DNA of 64,000 nucleotides, taken from NCBI GenBank assembly GCA_021397835.1, contig JAJFZO010000168.1, positions 124,001-188,000 of the forward strand. The letters run 5' to 3'. The first letter of the stretch is position 1. Each line of letters opens with the position of its first letter. Positions 1-13,074 of the stretch are shown in pieces. Both the position numbers and the translations under genes were made by a program. Under the pieces are notes generated by a model. That model was not told where the DNA came from, searched no databases, and was given only the letters and a program-made list of their open reading frames with translations. This DNA comes from Moringa oleifera. Its lineage: Eukaryota; Streptophyta; Magnoliopsida; Brassicales; Moringaceae.

Positions 1-401
1 GTTGCTTCTCTAAAAGTGACTGCTGTTAGTTCTGGAGAAAAAGATGATACTGAGATTAAAAGGCTTGGTCCAAGTCTTTAATGACTGTTCCAGTGGAACT
101 ATCTTTAAAGGCTGTGTAATTTAAGCCTTTAACGACAGGTCTTGTGGAACTGCCGTTAAAGGCTTTAATCTTTCAAGCATTTAATGTCAGTTCCCATGGA
201 AATTGGCATTAAATGTTGCCTTTTAATGTCAATTAAATGGTAACTGATGTTAAAAGTGTGATAAATCACCTTTTTAATGTCAGTTTTAAAAGAACTGACA
301 CTAAAAATTATTAATGATGCTTTTAATGATAGTTCTTTTGAGAACCTTCATTAAGAACCTTCATTAAATCACTGTTACTTATTATAATTTTTGTAGTAGT
401 G
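1..401. mobile_element. CACTA-like transposon end (truncated by window)
   Basis: From about 60 to 370 there are repeated short inverted units built on TTTAATGTCAGTT and its complement, the palindromic subterminal pattern found at CACTA (En/Spm) ends. The block closes at about 388-401 with TTTTTGTAGTAGTG, close to the usual CACTA right terminus (TTGTAGTG) but with an extra TAG. The left part lies outside the window, so neither the target duplication nor any transposase can be checked. No coding sequence was recognised. The assignment rests on repeat architecture and terminal resemblance only. Confidence 0.5.
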
Positions 402-404
402 CTT

Positions 405-790
405 ATTCAAGTTAGGTCATAGTTTTAAAATTTTAGTTTTTGATTACGTTAAATCAAACCTATCCTAGAAGGTTGTACCTTAGTCAGGTTGTTGTAAGGC
501 TAGAGTTTTCCTCTAATAAATCGAATTTATCCTAGTAGGTCATGGCCTAATCAAGTTAAGCCACAATTTTAAAATTTTGTATTATAGTTGCATTAAATTA
601 AACCTATCTTACTAGGCCATAACCTAGTCAAGCTAGACATTAGTGGTGAAAGTTTGTTATGTGTTAAATTGAACTTATAACCTAGTCAAGCTAGGTGATA
701 CTGTTGATTTTTTTTTTTTTTTGTGGTAAGTTTATCTAGTAGGTCAAACCTTGAACAAGTCAAGCGATAAGCTAATAAATCTAATTTCTC
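405..790. repeat. Degenerate tandem repeat
   Basis: About four imperfect copies of a unit around 120 bp long, each carrying a version of AAACCTATCCTAGTAGG and CCTAGTCAAGCTAG. Copies diverge strongly and differ in length. It abuts the CACTA-like terminus on its left. No coding potential was seen. It may be a decayed satellite or the internal repeat of another element. Confidence 0.45.
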
Positions 791-3600
791 ATCCCAAAAA
801 ATATTATCTATGTATTTTTATCCATAAGAAAAGACATGCAAAAGAGGATAGTTATAGACAACAAGACAATTAAAATTATGAAAAATAAAAAGAAGAAAAA
901 AATTGGGACAAGATGTAGAGCACCTTTCTTCCCTTACCAGAGATGCCTCCTTCCCTTTGTCGTAGACTCGCCATCTCTCCCATGTTCCCTTCCATATTGT
1001 GGATGACCATTACCCCTCACATGTGTAAAGGGCAATATAAAAGGAGACCATGGAGAAGCTGAAAAAAAAAAAGACCAAGAGACTATAAGAAATAGTACTT
1101 TTTTTGAGCGTAAAAAGCAATTGCAAATATATGACAATTGTGATAACCATCAAATGTCATCAAAAAAGATATCATTGAAAATCATCTTTTTTTTAGAGCT
1201 ATCGAAACTAATTCGTTTATAAGTACTAAACGTTGTTGGTGCTAAATAAATAAAGTTGTCAAATATATCAATGAAACTTGTCAAAAATGATATATTTTTT
1301 TTTAAGTGACAAAGTGAACAAAAATAAGAGAACCTTATAGTTAAAAATGGTTGAAAAATAGTTATTTTTAGGCATTCTCATAGTTGAAAATAATTCATTA
1401 CTATGTGATTCATGATTATAAATAATGTAAGAATAAGCAACTATATTGTTTAGAATATTATATCAACAAAAGATATCATGGTTAACAATGTTAAATTTTC
1501 AAGAGATTTTTTTATTGAAACTATAATATTACTGAATGTTGTGATTAGAACTCTCATATTACCAAAAATAGTGGTAATCAATATTAGTAGATTAACAACT
1601 TAAATGATGGTCTTTAAGTAATGTATTGGTAAAAAATATTATGATTGAAGAAACTATATTACTAAATAATATATTATTGAAAGATGATGTGGTCAGAAGT
1701 ATGATAATATCAATAAAATTTGCTATTAGAAATAGTTTATTATCGAGAGATATCACAATTGTAAATAATCTTCATCATAGTTTCTTTTTATTTTATTAAA
1801 TTTAATGTCAATATTGTTCAACTAGCAAGAATAAAACATCAAACACTTATCTATCAAATAATCTATTGTAAAAGGACTATTTAGTTCTAGCGTTATTACG
1901 ACATAACTCTTGAATTTGTGCAAATACTTACACATTAGATAAAACAAACACCACAAGAAAATAAATTTTTTATGACGAGCATTGTCCTATCTTTCAGGAT
2001 TTAGAATTTTAGTCAGAATATGTAAATAATTTTTAAGGGACATATTAGAGTGATTATAAATAATATTGGCACCAACTTTTCACGTTATTTTCTCACTTTT
2101 CTGAGCATTATCAACATTATTTCTAATCATTGTGCTTCGTCATAAAATATGAACACTATTTTTATCTATTTTTGATGAAATATTTAAAAAAAAAAAACAT
2201 GATCATCAACAATTAAAATTTTAGTATGTGGAAAACAAATGATTAAAAAATATATTTTTTTTGCTTGTAATAATATCAAAAGAGACAAAGAGAAGAAAAA
2301 AAAATGAGAGAAAGAGAGGGAAGAAATGATAGATTTTAGTGTTTCTTTGAGTAAAGGAAGAAGAAAAAGAGAGAAGAGGAGATGTACATGTGAAGAAAAG
2401 AAGTAGAAGGAATCAATTGTCAATTCAAGGTAATATCTCATTTTCCTATTAAAATGTCGCTTGAAGGATAGGAAGAAGAAATGGAATCCTAAGAAAAAGG
2501 AGAAGGGAAGGAAAAAAAGGGTTAAGAGGACTTTCGAAAGGAGGAGAGAAGAAAAGAAAGAAAAAAAAAAAGAAAAGAAAAGAAAAAAAGAAGAAAAAAA
2601 ATTATCTTGCCAAATAAATAGAAAGAAGAAATGTGTATATGAGTTTGCGCACAAGCGTTTCAGGTTTACAGTTTTGAACTTTTGGTTTGAGGTTAACGTT
2701 GTTTTGGCCCAACAAATGAAGTCTTTAAAATTTAATTAATGGTTAGATCAACCCAAAATTAGATTGATCTATCAAATTGAATTTAGTATTTAAAGCAAAA
2801 AAAAATATTTTTTTTTTTTGCTTGGTTAATTTAATTTCCATTGATCAATGTTTAAAGTTAATTTACATACATATATTTTTTATCTACTAATTTTTTGAGA
2901 CAAATTAGGCTACGATGGTGAATATGAAAATTATTATGATGATGATTTGTTTTCAATTTTTAAGTTAAGAAGAGTTAACTTAAATCCTTTGTAATGATAA
3001 AGTTTTAAATTAATATTTTGATAAAAAATCATAATAAAACACACACACACACAGATATATATATATATATATATATGATATCATTAGAAGTAAATAAATT
3101 AAAGATTATTTATAATGACAATTTTTCACATGTCATATGTGTCATAAAGATGATTGGATTTCATAAAAATTCCAACAACCATAAAAAATTTTAAATATAA
3201 AACAATAAAAGAAATTAATTAATTAACAAGGATAATATGGTAATGATTATCCTTTTTTATATTCTCAAAAATATTTTTTAAATAATATAAAACAAAATTT
3301 TATAACATATATGACTTAAATTTGTAGTCATTCTTAAAAGCAAGGTGTTTATACTTTTTGAAAGTATTTTTGATTTCATAAATTAAATTTATCATTTTAT
3401 TAATTTAAGTATAAATTTAAAAATAATTAAATTAAATAAATTTTATTTAAATAATTAATTACATTGATAATGATTATTGATGATTTTTTTAATTAAAATA
3501 TTAAAATTAAAAAAAATGTTGGCTTCCTGCAAATTCACTTTGTGTCAATAACCAAATTAAAGGAAAACATAGAAGTATAAAACAAACAGTCTTGCTATTG
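791..3600. other. AT-rich intergenic DNA
   Basis: No gene was recognised. It contains a purine-rich tract on the plus strand (about 2280-2610, long A/AG runs) that creates spurious low-complexity open frames on both strands. A (CA)n(TA)n microsatellite lies at about 3041-3076. The rest is A/T-rich without clear repeats. It follows the 3' end of the minus-strand ankyrin/PGG gene. Confidence 0.6.
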
Positions 3601-3739
3601 GCCATTTATTATGAAAAGATGATCCAGAGCACTACAAATGAAATACATTCCAATGTAATCAACACCTGACTTCAACTTATTGGATGCATAGTTAACTTAC
3701 AAGGAAACAGCCACATCGATCCACAGAACTCTGACTTTT

Positions 3740-6700
3740 CTAAGAGATCATGGGTTTTCCAGGGTGGAACAGATGCCTTGAATGATATGTTGATTTGAAT
3801 ACAACAAATAAATGAGAAAACTCCAACCAAAGAAATGCAATGGCTGGAATAATCCCCAATGCGGATATCAAGATAGGAACCCACGTTAATTTATGATTAT
3901 AAGCTAAAAAGAAGGCAGTACTAAAATCAACCACCATGGCCAAGATAGAGATGAAGAGCGTCAAGAGTCCCACCATCAACTTCTTGGGCAATGACCTGAG
4001 GAAGTCCTCTTCAGCATAGCGTGAAATGAGGATGGACAAGAACATTAGTGTTGAGATCAAAGAAAACGACAATGCTATGGCATTTGATATGGCGAAAACT
4101 TGAAATAAATTCTCTTTAAAAGCTCCACCAGGATTGCCCTGATCATTCCCAACCACCGGTAGGTTAAAGGCTGCTGCAAACACTCCAGCAGCTATGATTG
4201 TAGCAACCAGCATACATGAGTGAGCTGTATCCTTCATCCAAGCTTCCCCATCTTTCAGTAGCCTAGCGTGCTCCTTGCTAAATAAAGCTCGAGGGGTTAG
4301 GTCTTCAGAACCTTTCTTCTTTCTAAATGATGGTTGCATCATTTTTTCTATCTCCTACCACATGCAACATCACGCTATATTAAGCAATGATTGTAAAATA
4401 AAACAACAGAATGCTAAGACTTAATATTAAACAAAAATACGTACCTTAAACCAAAGTAGCTCACGCTGCATTTGTAGAGCTGCACCTGGTGTACTATTCA
4501 GTCGTTCTTGACTCGGTACCTTGGCAGCCAGATGTAGAATGTTGTCGCCACAATTAACTTCATAAGTTACAATGAAATCATTGATTCCACCAATCTTATA
4601 TATTTGACTGAAGATATCTGATTGGCGGTGTAAAACTGCCACATGAAATATGGTTCGATTCTGGTCATCCACTTCCCAGATTAAATCAGGAAACGATCCA
4701 ATAAGTACAGCTAGAAATTCATAGTTCCCTTGCTTCACTGCTTCAAACAACAATGGCCATGGTCTTCTTAATAAGTCTCTAATCTCAGACTCATCTTTTC
4801 TTAAGACTACTTCCCAAAGGCAGGAGACTAGCTCAAGTGCTTGAGCTGTCTGCTTCAAGTTTGTGTTGCATTTTGACCTTGAATCTGAGATAAAACCAGA
4901 AGACTTAGATTTATGGCTATGTTTCTTATCAAGAAAGACAGTTATTTGTAAATACATAGAAGCCAAGTTAAACTAAACTAATTATGGAAGTGGACTTGAT
5001 TATGATACTCAAGAAGAAACTTTGATAAGATTGGTTTCCTATACACTTACTAACGACATCAAATAATTCATACTGAAGTATGTTTGAGCACACATACACT
5101 CATTCACACGTCTCTATACTTGTTAGAGGTTTAATTTAATAGTCTTCTATTTTCTTATCTTATATGATGAAGCATAACAGTTGATAGAACTTCATTTAAC
5201 AGTACCTATTAGGATATAGAGGAAAGGATGGACTACAGTTTTCATGTAATGTTAACATTAGATGATCAATTAGCTAGTAGTCATTTTAAGATAATCACTT
5301 TGATATACAAGGAGTATGCACTCTTTGCTGATTAATTTTCTTTTCTTGCACGTACTACCTGAACCTATATTTCTCCACATTTAACCACAACAAATGTCAT
5401 TTGAAATATATACATTATCTATATTAACTTATTAGGTTAGCTGGTAACCATATGCTGTATCTTCACAAATTAAAAATGTTGTTATATAAAAATATGCGTA
5501 GTGTTTGGAGAAACTAACATGAGCTGATGATCCTCTGCCATATCTGGGGACCTTTCCTAGCAAATGCCAAAGGCTTTCTAGCCAACGCATGCAAGGCTGT
5601 CTCACCATTAGCACGAGTTTCTGCCAACTCTGGATAGCTTCGTATCAGCATCAATGCTGTATCTACAAATGGGCCAAAGTGTCAGAATTAAATAATTATC
5701 AAATACTCTGAAATCTTAATAAAACAATATTATACACATGCGCACATGCAAACTAATTACACATTATAGTTTTCATGTACCTATAAAGACAAGATCACAT
5801 GGATAAAGAAGCAAATTAAACATATCCAATTGTCTGTTGACTTGCAAAAATTTGATAGTAAAGTGGATGAAGAGGAGGTTTAAGAATTTATATTTCAAAT
5901 ACAAAATATTCATAGCTAGAAACTTACTTTTAATTGTGATAACTATCATGATCTGTGTGTAAATATGTACTAAGAGAATAAGTTTAAAAATGAAAATGAA
6001 AACCATTTTAGGCTTATATATGCTCACCATACAAGTCAGTATCTATACAGATGAAAAACAGCTTAATCCGCTCGATCCTTCCTAGATAATTTATGGTTTT
6101 CTCGTAAAGATTGGAAACCATTTCACTGTGGCCATATGTAGCAGCCAGGTACAATGGTGTCATATTCCCGTTTCCTCTTATGATAGGCAGACGATCATTA
6201 TGGCCCATCAAAATCTCAGCAATGGGCACGCTCCCAGCTGCTGCTGCAAGACAGAAAGCAGTATTACCATTTCGGTCTTGTAGTTCCAAGTATCTTGGTC
6301 TCATTTTGGTCACCAGTTTCTCCACAAATTTGGTCTGCCTTGCGCCTGCTGCCACATGAAGAGCAGTCTCATAACCCTCTGTTATACTGCAAGTTACAAG
6401 TAACTGTGCAACTGGACCTTGGTTCCCTAGGATAGCTTCAGCCTTGTCCCATTCTCCGTTAAGCGCAGCCTTATAGAGGGGCATGCACAGGTTGAGGTAT
6501 TGCTCTCTGTTTTCTCCTGTTTGTATGTGAAAACCAAAAAACATAGATGGAAAACGAACACAAATGGAGACATAAATGGTGGCTATGTGCGTGTGTGTGT
6601 GTATATATATATGTATGTATGTATTATATATGTATGTATGTATTGTTGGATCATGAACATGGTTTTAATCCAATGAGTTAAAAGTCGGAACTAAAGCGCA

Positions 6701-9700
6701 TAAAGACTTCCAAGATCGGGTGAAATCAGTATGTTAGGGGGGTTAGGTCATCCAATAAGTGGGTTAAGTATGAAATAGGTTGTATTATGATTTTGTATTT
6801 TAGTAAATGCTTAAGGTATTGAACATCCCAAACTATAACGCTTAAGCATCGGATGTTGAAGAGAAACAACAGTCAAGAGGAGAAGCAGCGGATTAGGGCG
6901 TAAATTCTTTCTTTTCAACAAATATCTCAGAGTTTCCTCCAAAGTCTATAAATATTCTCATACTGTCCAAATATTTTTGTCTTTCAGTAAGTAAGTCCTC
7001 TAATTTTAAACGACAACAGAATTCGTCGGACTTAGTAAACTCTTGGGATATTAGGATCCACTCTACACTCTCTTTATCAATCTGTAAGATGATGAATCTA
7101 TGCTAAAGTTTAAGTGTAGTGTATTAAATATATCTATTGACAAATTTACATAAAAGAGTATTTTAGAATTTTTATACATATATTATTAGTAATAAATTTT
7201 ATTATATAAAGGAAAATTTCTACATATGTACGTAAGAGTTCTAAACTTTATTATAAAATGGGGGCTAGAGAAAAAATAAGTTGTCTCTCTTGTAATCTAA
7301 TTTCATACTGAAAAGGTTTGCTGTTGGTGAATACGAAGTGAATATAGCTCTCAATTAAGGGTGAATCAATATAAATTGTGTGTTTTTATGATTGTTTGGT
7401 TTCTTCTTATATTAATTATTATTGCTTTTGGTTTTAAGAATTTAGTATTTATCCCATCAACTAAGAATTCATACTTAAATTCCTAACAATTGATATAAGA
7501 GCTAGGTTTGAGATTAAAAGCAATGGGTAACAAAGAAAATTCATCACATGGGATCATCAAATTTGATGGTACATATTATGTCTATTGGAGGATGCAAACC
7601 AGGATTATCTATGTAAAAAAAAAAAAAAAAGCTGCATGAACCGCCTTTGTGCCAAAACCTTGAAAGAATTTCAAAAAGTAGCTGAAGTCTCCTTAATTGA
7701 CTAGTGGTTATTTGGTTGACACTGTCAAAGAATATTGCTCATAATGTGACAAAGGAGAAAATAACTCCAGGTTTGTTGAAGATGTTACCTAATAGATACG
7801 AAAAGCCTTCAATGAATAATAATATTTTTCTCATGAAGAAGTTGTTTCACTAAAAAATGGGAAAAGATAATCTTATGGCAACTCATCTTAATGAGTTTAA
7901 TACAATTGCTAATCAGTTATATTCTGTTGAAACTGATTTTGATGATGAGGTACATGCCTTGATACTTTTGACATTACTACCAAATAGTTGAAAGCCCATG
8001 AGGGAAATAGTTAGTAATTCTATTGGAAGTGCAAAATTAAATTTTAATGATATTCGTGATCGAATTCTTGTGGAGAGATTTGTAGAATTGATTCAGGTGA
8101 ATATGGCTTTCAAATTTTTTCTCTAAATATTAATAATAGCGGAAAAGGAAATGACAAAAGTTCTAATCATTATAAGGGCATATCTAAGTCAAGGAATGGA
8201 ATGAACAAATCTAGATCTGAAAAAAAAAATTCTAGAGTGTTAGAACTATAGGAAATCAGGTCAATGAAGAAGAATTATCAATCACTAAAGAAAAAAGTCA
8301 AGAACAAAAATGATATTGCAAATACTGTTATAAATGAGGTAGAAGATGCATTATTTCTGGCTATTGATAATCCTCTTGAATTTTGAGTTTTAGATTTTAG
8401 AGCATCTTTTCATACTACCACATATAGCAAAATAATAGAGAATTATGTTACTAATAATTATTGAAAGGTTTATCTTACTAATGGAGAATCTTTATATATT
8501 TTTGGCATGAGTGAAATTAAATTAAAGATGTTAAATAAAATATTTAAAAGATTCAAAAGATAAAATATGTATCAAAATTGATGAGAAATCTGATTTTTAT
8601 TGGATAACTTGATAGTGACAGGCACAAGGTAATTTTTAATGATAGTGCTTGGGAAATTAATAAAACTGCCATGGTTGTTACTTAAAAGGGCAAAACTGAA
8701 ACTCTTCATATGACTTCAATTTTGTAAGGATACAGTGATCACTGCTAATATTGGTATAAACTTTGATTTATGATATCGCAAGCTTAGACAAATGCACGAA
8801 AATGAAATAAAGGTCATGTGGCAAATGATAATTTGCCAGATTCAAAATTTGTAAAGCATAGATTATGCAAAAGTTACATCTTTGACAAATTGAAAAGGAT
8901 TAGTTTTTCGAAGGCAAAAAAGAAGTTAAGTAAGAAAAAACTAAAGTTAGTTCATACGAATGTATGGCGGCCTTCAAGTATGACATTTTTTGAAAGATAT
9001 AGTTACATACTATGCAACATTCATTAATGACCCAATCAAAAAGGTATGTATTTATTTTCTTAAGAATAAATCTGATTTGTTTGATGCTTTTAGAAAATGA
9101 AAAGCTATAGTTGAGGATGAAACCAAAGCTAAAATTAAGTATTTAAGATTTGATAATGGTAAAAAATACATTGATGAAGATTTTAAATGGTTTTATACTA
9201 ATAATGAAATCAAGATGGAGAAGACTATTTTTGAAACACCTCAATAAAATGGTATTATAAAAAGGATGAATAGAAAATTAAATGAGGGTGCAAAGAACAA
9301 GAGAATTTATGCGGGATTGTCCAAGATATTTTAGGCAGATGCAGTCAGCATTGTAGCCTATTTGATCAATAAGGATTCTTCAGTTTCTTTGGATTGTAGA
9401 ACACCTGAGGAGGTCTAGAGTAGTAAAAAGTTAAATTTGTATTTTTTAAGAATATTTAGTTACCTATTTTATGTTCGTATTGATGCTGTTGCTAAAGATA
9501 AACTTGATCCTAAATCCAAAAATTATTTTTTCATTGAATATGGTGACAATAAATTTGAATATCGTTTTTGAAATAGCCAAAATAAGTAGATCATTAAAAG
9601 CAAGGATATATCTTCGATGAGTAAATTTGGTATAAGTGTAGTTAAGGCAAGAGATAAAAAGTGAAGATTTTGAGGTAAAGAGGCCTGAGGTAATTCACTT

Positions 9701-11253
9701 GAAAGATATTTTAGTGAACTTGTTGCAACAAAATATTCAAGAGATTGAAGATGATATTGATCAAAAGAATCAAAAGGGTATAGCTCCACAGGTAAATTCA
9801 ACTACTCCTGTGATAGAAGTGAGAAGATTTTCAAGGACTATGAGACTATATGCCATAAAGATTTTCATCATCATCTTTGAACTATATATTATTGATTGGT
9901 AGAGGTAAATTAGAGAGTTTTGATAAATTTTTATAAGGTGATAAATCAATCAATTTATAATGAGATAATAAATTAGTATTCAAGTTAGAGACAAATTTAT
10001 AGAAAAAAGTATTTCAGAGTTTTCACTTACACATTGTTTGTCATAAATTTTACTATATAAACGGAAATTTTCACATATTTATAGTGAGACTTTTAGGTAT
10101 TATTAAAAAAAGAGAAGGATAGAAAGAAAATATCTCTTCTGTGATTCATTTTTATAGTGAAAAGATTTCTTGTAACCACTACAAAAATGAATACAATTCT
10201 TAATTAAGTGTAAACCATTATAAATAATATGATAATTATAATTATTTAATTTTTTATATTAATTATTATTACCTTTTTTATTTTAAAATTTTGATATTTA
10301 ACCTTATCAATTAGAAATTGATATTTAAATTTCTATTTGCTATTGAAATCAAAACTATTTAATTTATTTCTTCTATTAGCGCTCTTTGGGCCGAAGGTTT
10401 GCATTTTATAACCTTGTAGCCTATTCTGTATATTAAGCCTAGTCCTACTTAGACTGAAAAGCATGCTCTCTTGTGGACTTGTCTGGCTATTTCCAAACTG
10501 TTCCTCCTTAAATCAGGGGTTCATCGACGCATTTAATGGCTTTTTCCATCACCTACTCAAACAACAAAAACCCTTTTTCGTGTTCTTTTCCTAAGATACA
10601 TGATTATCTTGATTTTTTTTTTTGGCCCTTATTTTGCTCTGCTAGAAAAAAATTTAGTTTTCAACACTTCATTGGAAAAGACATACATATCGAAATTGAA
10701 ATGTCAAACTAAAACAGAGTCTATGTGAATGAGCTTAAGTAGGAATAATTCTTGATTTATGAACCCTATGTTTCTTCAAAAACATACTTCTATTCGCCTG
10801 AGTAGATCATACAAATATATACTCTTCAACTACTGAAAACTTTTTTATCATCAAAAGGTAAAAATTTGTAAATGGATATGAATAATATACGTTAAATAAA
10901 ATTTCAAAAGAAACACCAAATATATCCTGTCATTGTCCTTTTTTTCTTTCTATGTTATATGCATGGGAAAGCATGCTTGTGTGGCAGCCGTAGATATGAT
11001 TATTAACTCTAAGAGGAACACCTCAAACATGTTATATGCAATTTAGTGTGAATCCTTGCCTATAAAAAACATGCGAGCAGGTAAAAATTCCTATAAGTGG
11101 ATTCATTAAATGGGAGAAAAAAAGAGATTAATTAATTAGCTTACGAAGAAGGAAATGGTTTGAAGCAACTTCTGGCAATGGAGCTACAGTTGTCATCTCC
11201 CGAGCCCGTGCTTCTTCTGACAAGGGAGCTACAGATGATAATTCAACGTCCAT
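3740..11253 (-). CDS. Ankyrin-repeat protein with PGG membrane domain (ACD6/ITN1-like)
   Basis: Five-exon model on the minus strand: 11253-11145, 6516-6028, 5662-5519, 4884-4445 and 4354-3740. All introns are GT-AG and phases agree (1,1,1,0), giving 598 codons plus stop. Exon 1 (about 36 residues) is a short acidic leader. Residues about 37-247 hold ankyrin repeats (ETALHVAAGARQ, GNTAFCLAAAAGS, MTPLYLAATYGHSE, GETALHALARKP). Residues about 250-394 hold further degenerate repeats (IFHVAVLHRQ, NILHLAAKVP). The last exon is a PGG domain (FSKEHARLLKDGEAWMKDTA) followed by about four hydrophobic membrane segments. The family includes plant ACD6 and ITN1, membrane proteins linked to defence and stress signalling; a specific role here is inference. 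Intron 1 (about 4.6 kb) contains a copia relic. The exon 3/4 junction is the least certain, because the paralog at 51950-56201 has an extra 47-nt exon there that I did not find here. No frame-breaking lesion was seen in the exons. Confidence 0.83.
6576..6645. repeat. Compound microsatellite (GT)n(TA)n(TATG)n
   Basis: Simple repeat in intron 1 of the ankyrin/PGG gene, a little upstream of exon 2. It consists of GTGTGTGTGTGT, then TATATATATA, then tandem TATG units interrupted once. Confidence 0.8.
6646..7082. other. Intron sequence, possible older transposon fragment
   Basis: This lies between the microsatellite and the left LTR of the copia relic. It starts TGTTGGATCATG, which resembles an LTR start, but I found neither a matching end nor a second copy in the window, so it is left unassigned. 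No coding sequence was recognised. Confidence 0.35.
7083..7488 (+). repeat. Left LTR of the intronic copia relic
   Basis: It aligns along its length with 9931-10338 with many substitutions and small gaps, for example ATATTAATTATTATT near the 3' part of both. It ends CTAACA directly before the primer-site-like sequence. The left border is approximate. Confidence 0.7.
9931..10338 (+). repeat. Right LTR of the intronic copia relic
   Basis: Counterpart of 7083-7488 and of similar length (about 408 bp). Divergence between the two is clearly high by eye, which points to an old insertion. Exact borders and the target duplication could not be fixed. Confidence 0.7.
10339..11144. other. Remainder of intron 1 of the ankyrin/PGG gene
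   Basis: Intron sequence between the copia relic and exon 1. No repeats or coding stretches were recognised. The donor GTAAGC (minus strand) is at 11144-11139. Confidence 0.6.
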
Positions 11254-12573
11254 TCTGGTAAATGTTTCTCTATCTGGAGCAACTTGTCCCAGTTGTCTAG
11301 GTCTTTGAGTTTATTTCTTGGAGGCTTTTGGGGTTTCAATATTATATACTATGCCATGGATTAGGTAGGGCTTTGATTTAAGACGTTTAAGTAATCATTC
11401 ATTCTCGACAACATTCTTATGCATGACCACAGTGGACTCCAAAGACTACAAAACATTCCATCATCCTCATGCATGCCAGCGAGAATACATTAAAAATGGG
11501 TTAGGTTTTATGTGCTTTTCACATTGGAAAGAGAGGGATCAAACTCATAATTACTAAGGAGGATGAAGGCAATTAAACATTGAACTACAGATAAGTAACA
11601 AAAGAAGAATATATGACCAATGCATTAATGTTATCTGTCATTTGTAATCTTCCTCCGGTCGAATGCAGATATCAACAAAGCTTAATTATTCTATGAAAGA
11701 AAGGTAGGGATGTCACTATCAAGATAACTATTAACTTATGAAAGGTTGTCGTGATCTTTATTTAAAAGATAAAACTGTACATTAGTAAACATTAGCTTTA
11801 AGGAGATGATCATGAACATTAACTTCATAGAAATTAATCTGCCATGTTGTGTTTTTATGTGGACTTTAGGGTGATAAGTCTCTTGTAGACCTTCATGTAA
11901 CAGTTGGAAAAGAATATGAAGAGAGCTGCCCAAGAATGACTCAGGATCACTCAGCTAATTATTCAAATCACTGAGGTACACTTTCAACATATAGTTAACA
12001 ACAATAATTTTCTCACTAACTGAACTCAATGAAACTTGTAGAAAGAGTTTAGAAAATCCACAAACAGTGGGAAAATCCTTATTGTTGCATATCCATTTAA
12101 TGGATTTACAGCTTTGGAACATAAACCCAAGGTTCTCTTTTGTTTGTTTGTCTGTTTTTTTCTTGTTCTTTTTTAATATTATGTGCGCAAATCTATTATC
12201 AGGCAATAGGTGTCAAACTCCCATCGGAATGCCTGTGAATGTAACTAATGATGTGATCACACATTCTTTTTCCTACTAATTGGCATTATTTAGCCCTGTA
12301 TGATATTCATAAAGGTCCCATTAATAAATTATGAATTGTTTTACCATTGTTCAGTAGGTTGCTTCATCTTAATCATTGATGCATGCATGGCAATTTTTCA
12401 TTTTTTAATTTATTTTATTACTATTATCCCTTGCATAATGGCGGATCTGATTAATTGATAACATGTGTAGAATCATGTAATGATAGTGTATTTAGGATGA
12501 TTAAATTAATTCATGCTGTACGCGAAGCTCCCATAGAGATTGACTCTCAAGGGAATATATAATCCAACTTTTA

Positions 12574-12605
<32 letters not shown>

Positions 12606-13074
12606 GTATATGCGTGTATATATATATATAAGAGCATTGCTAAACAAACTTTAATGTAAAGATTGGAATTCTGCAGTGCCCATTCTATATATAATAATTT
12701 TCTTTTAAAAAAAATGTTTAATTTTCTGTCATAGGTAGTTTAGAGGTATCAACCAAGTAGCTTGTACCTTTCAACCGAACTTGGGTTCACTTTTAATAGC
12801 TAGTCTTAACACAGGGACTTTAGTATATTTATTGTTACTGTGACTGTATTATTATTTGAAATATTAAGCTCCTAATAAAAAAATTCAAACTATCAAAAAC
12901 AAAGACAAAAATACATGTCAAATGTTCAATCAAAAGAAACACAGTAATTACAAAGGACTACAGAAAGTAGTTCATAATATGATATAAATATTATATCAAA
13001 AAAAAAATTATGTCTTTGCTTTTCTCATAAGTGTTTAATGGTGAAAAAAAAATATCAATGATTGATGTAATTAA
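11254..13074. other. Upstream region of the ankyrin/PGG gene
   Basis: Presumed promoter and 5' flank of the minus-strand gene, followed by AT-rich DNA. It contains a (TA)n/(TG) microsatellite at about 12575-12640. No other gene was recognised; short open frames here have no family features. Confidence 0.5.

Larger units (their letters stand above)
7083..10338 (+). mobile_element. Decayed Ty1-copia LTR retrotransposon in intron 1 of the ankyrin/PGG gene
   Basis: Two similar direct repeats, about 7083-7488 and 9931-10338, flank an internal region. Just after the left repeat, at about 7490-7503, the sequence TTGATATAAGAGC resembles the initiator-tRNA-Met primer site TTGGTATCAGAGC with two changes. 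A gag-like reading frame starts at ATG 7523 (MGNKENSS...) and continues with stops and frameshifts to about 8100. From about 8760 to 9700 an integrase-like region can be read with several stops (motifs KHRLCKSY, LRFDNGKKYIDEDF, IIKRMNRKLNEGAKN). No reverse transcriptase or RNase H was seen; the internal region is about 2.4 kb, short for a copia element. It is antisense to the host gene. It is an old, inactive, internally deleted copy. Confidence 0.8.

Noticed and set aside
2184..2739. Open frames on both strands in the purine-rich tract
   Set aside because: Low-complexity Lys/Glu or Phe/Leu/Ser translations produced by A/G runs; no domains or splice context.
6111..6359. Plus-strand frame of 82 codons
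   Set aside because: Antisense shadow of exon 2 of the first ankyrin/PGG gene.
10178..10192. CACTACAAAAATG, a possible CACTA terminus
   Set aside because: It lies within the right LTR of the copia relic and aligns to its partner LTR; no subterminal repeats or opposite end.
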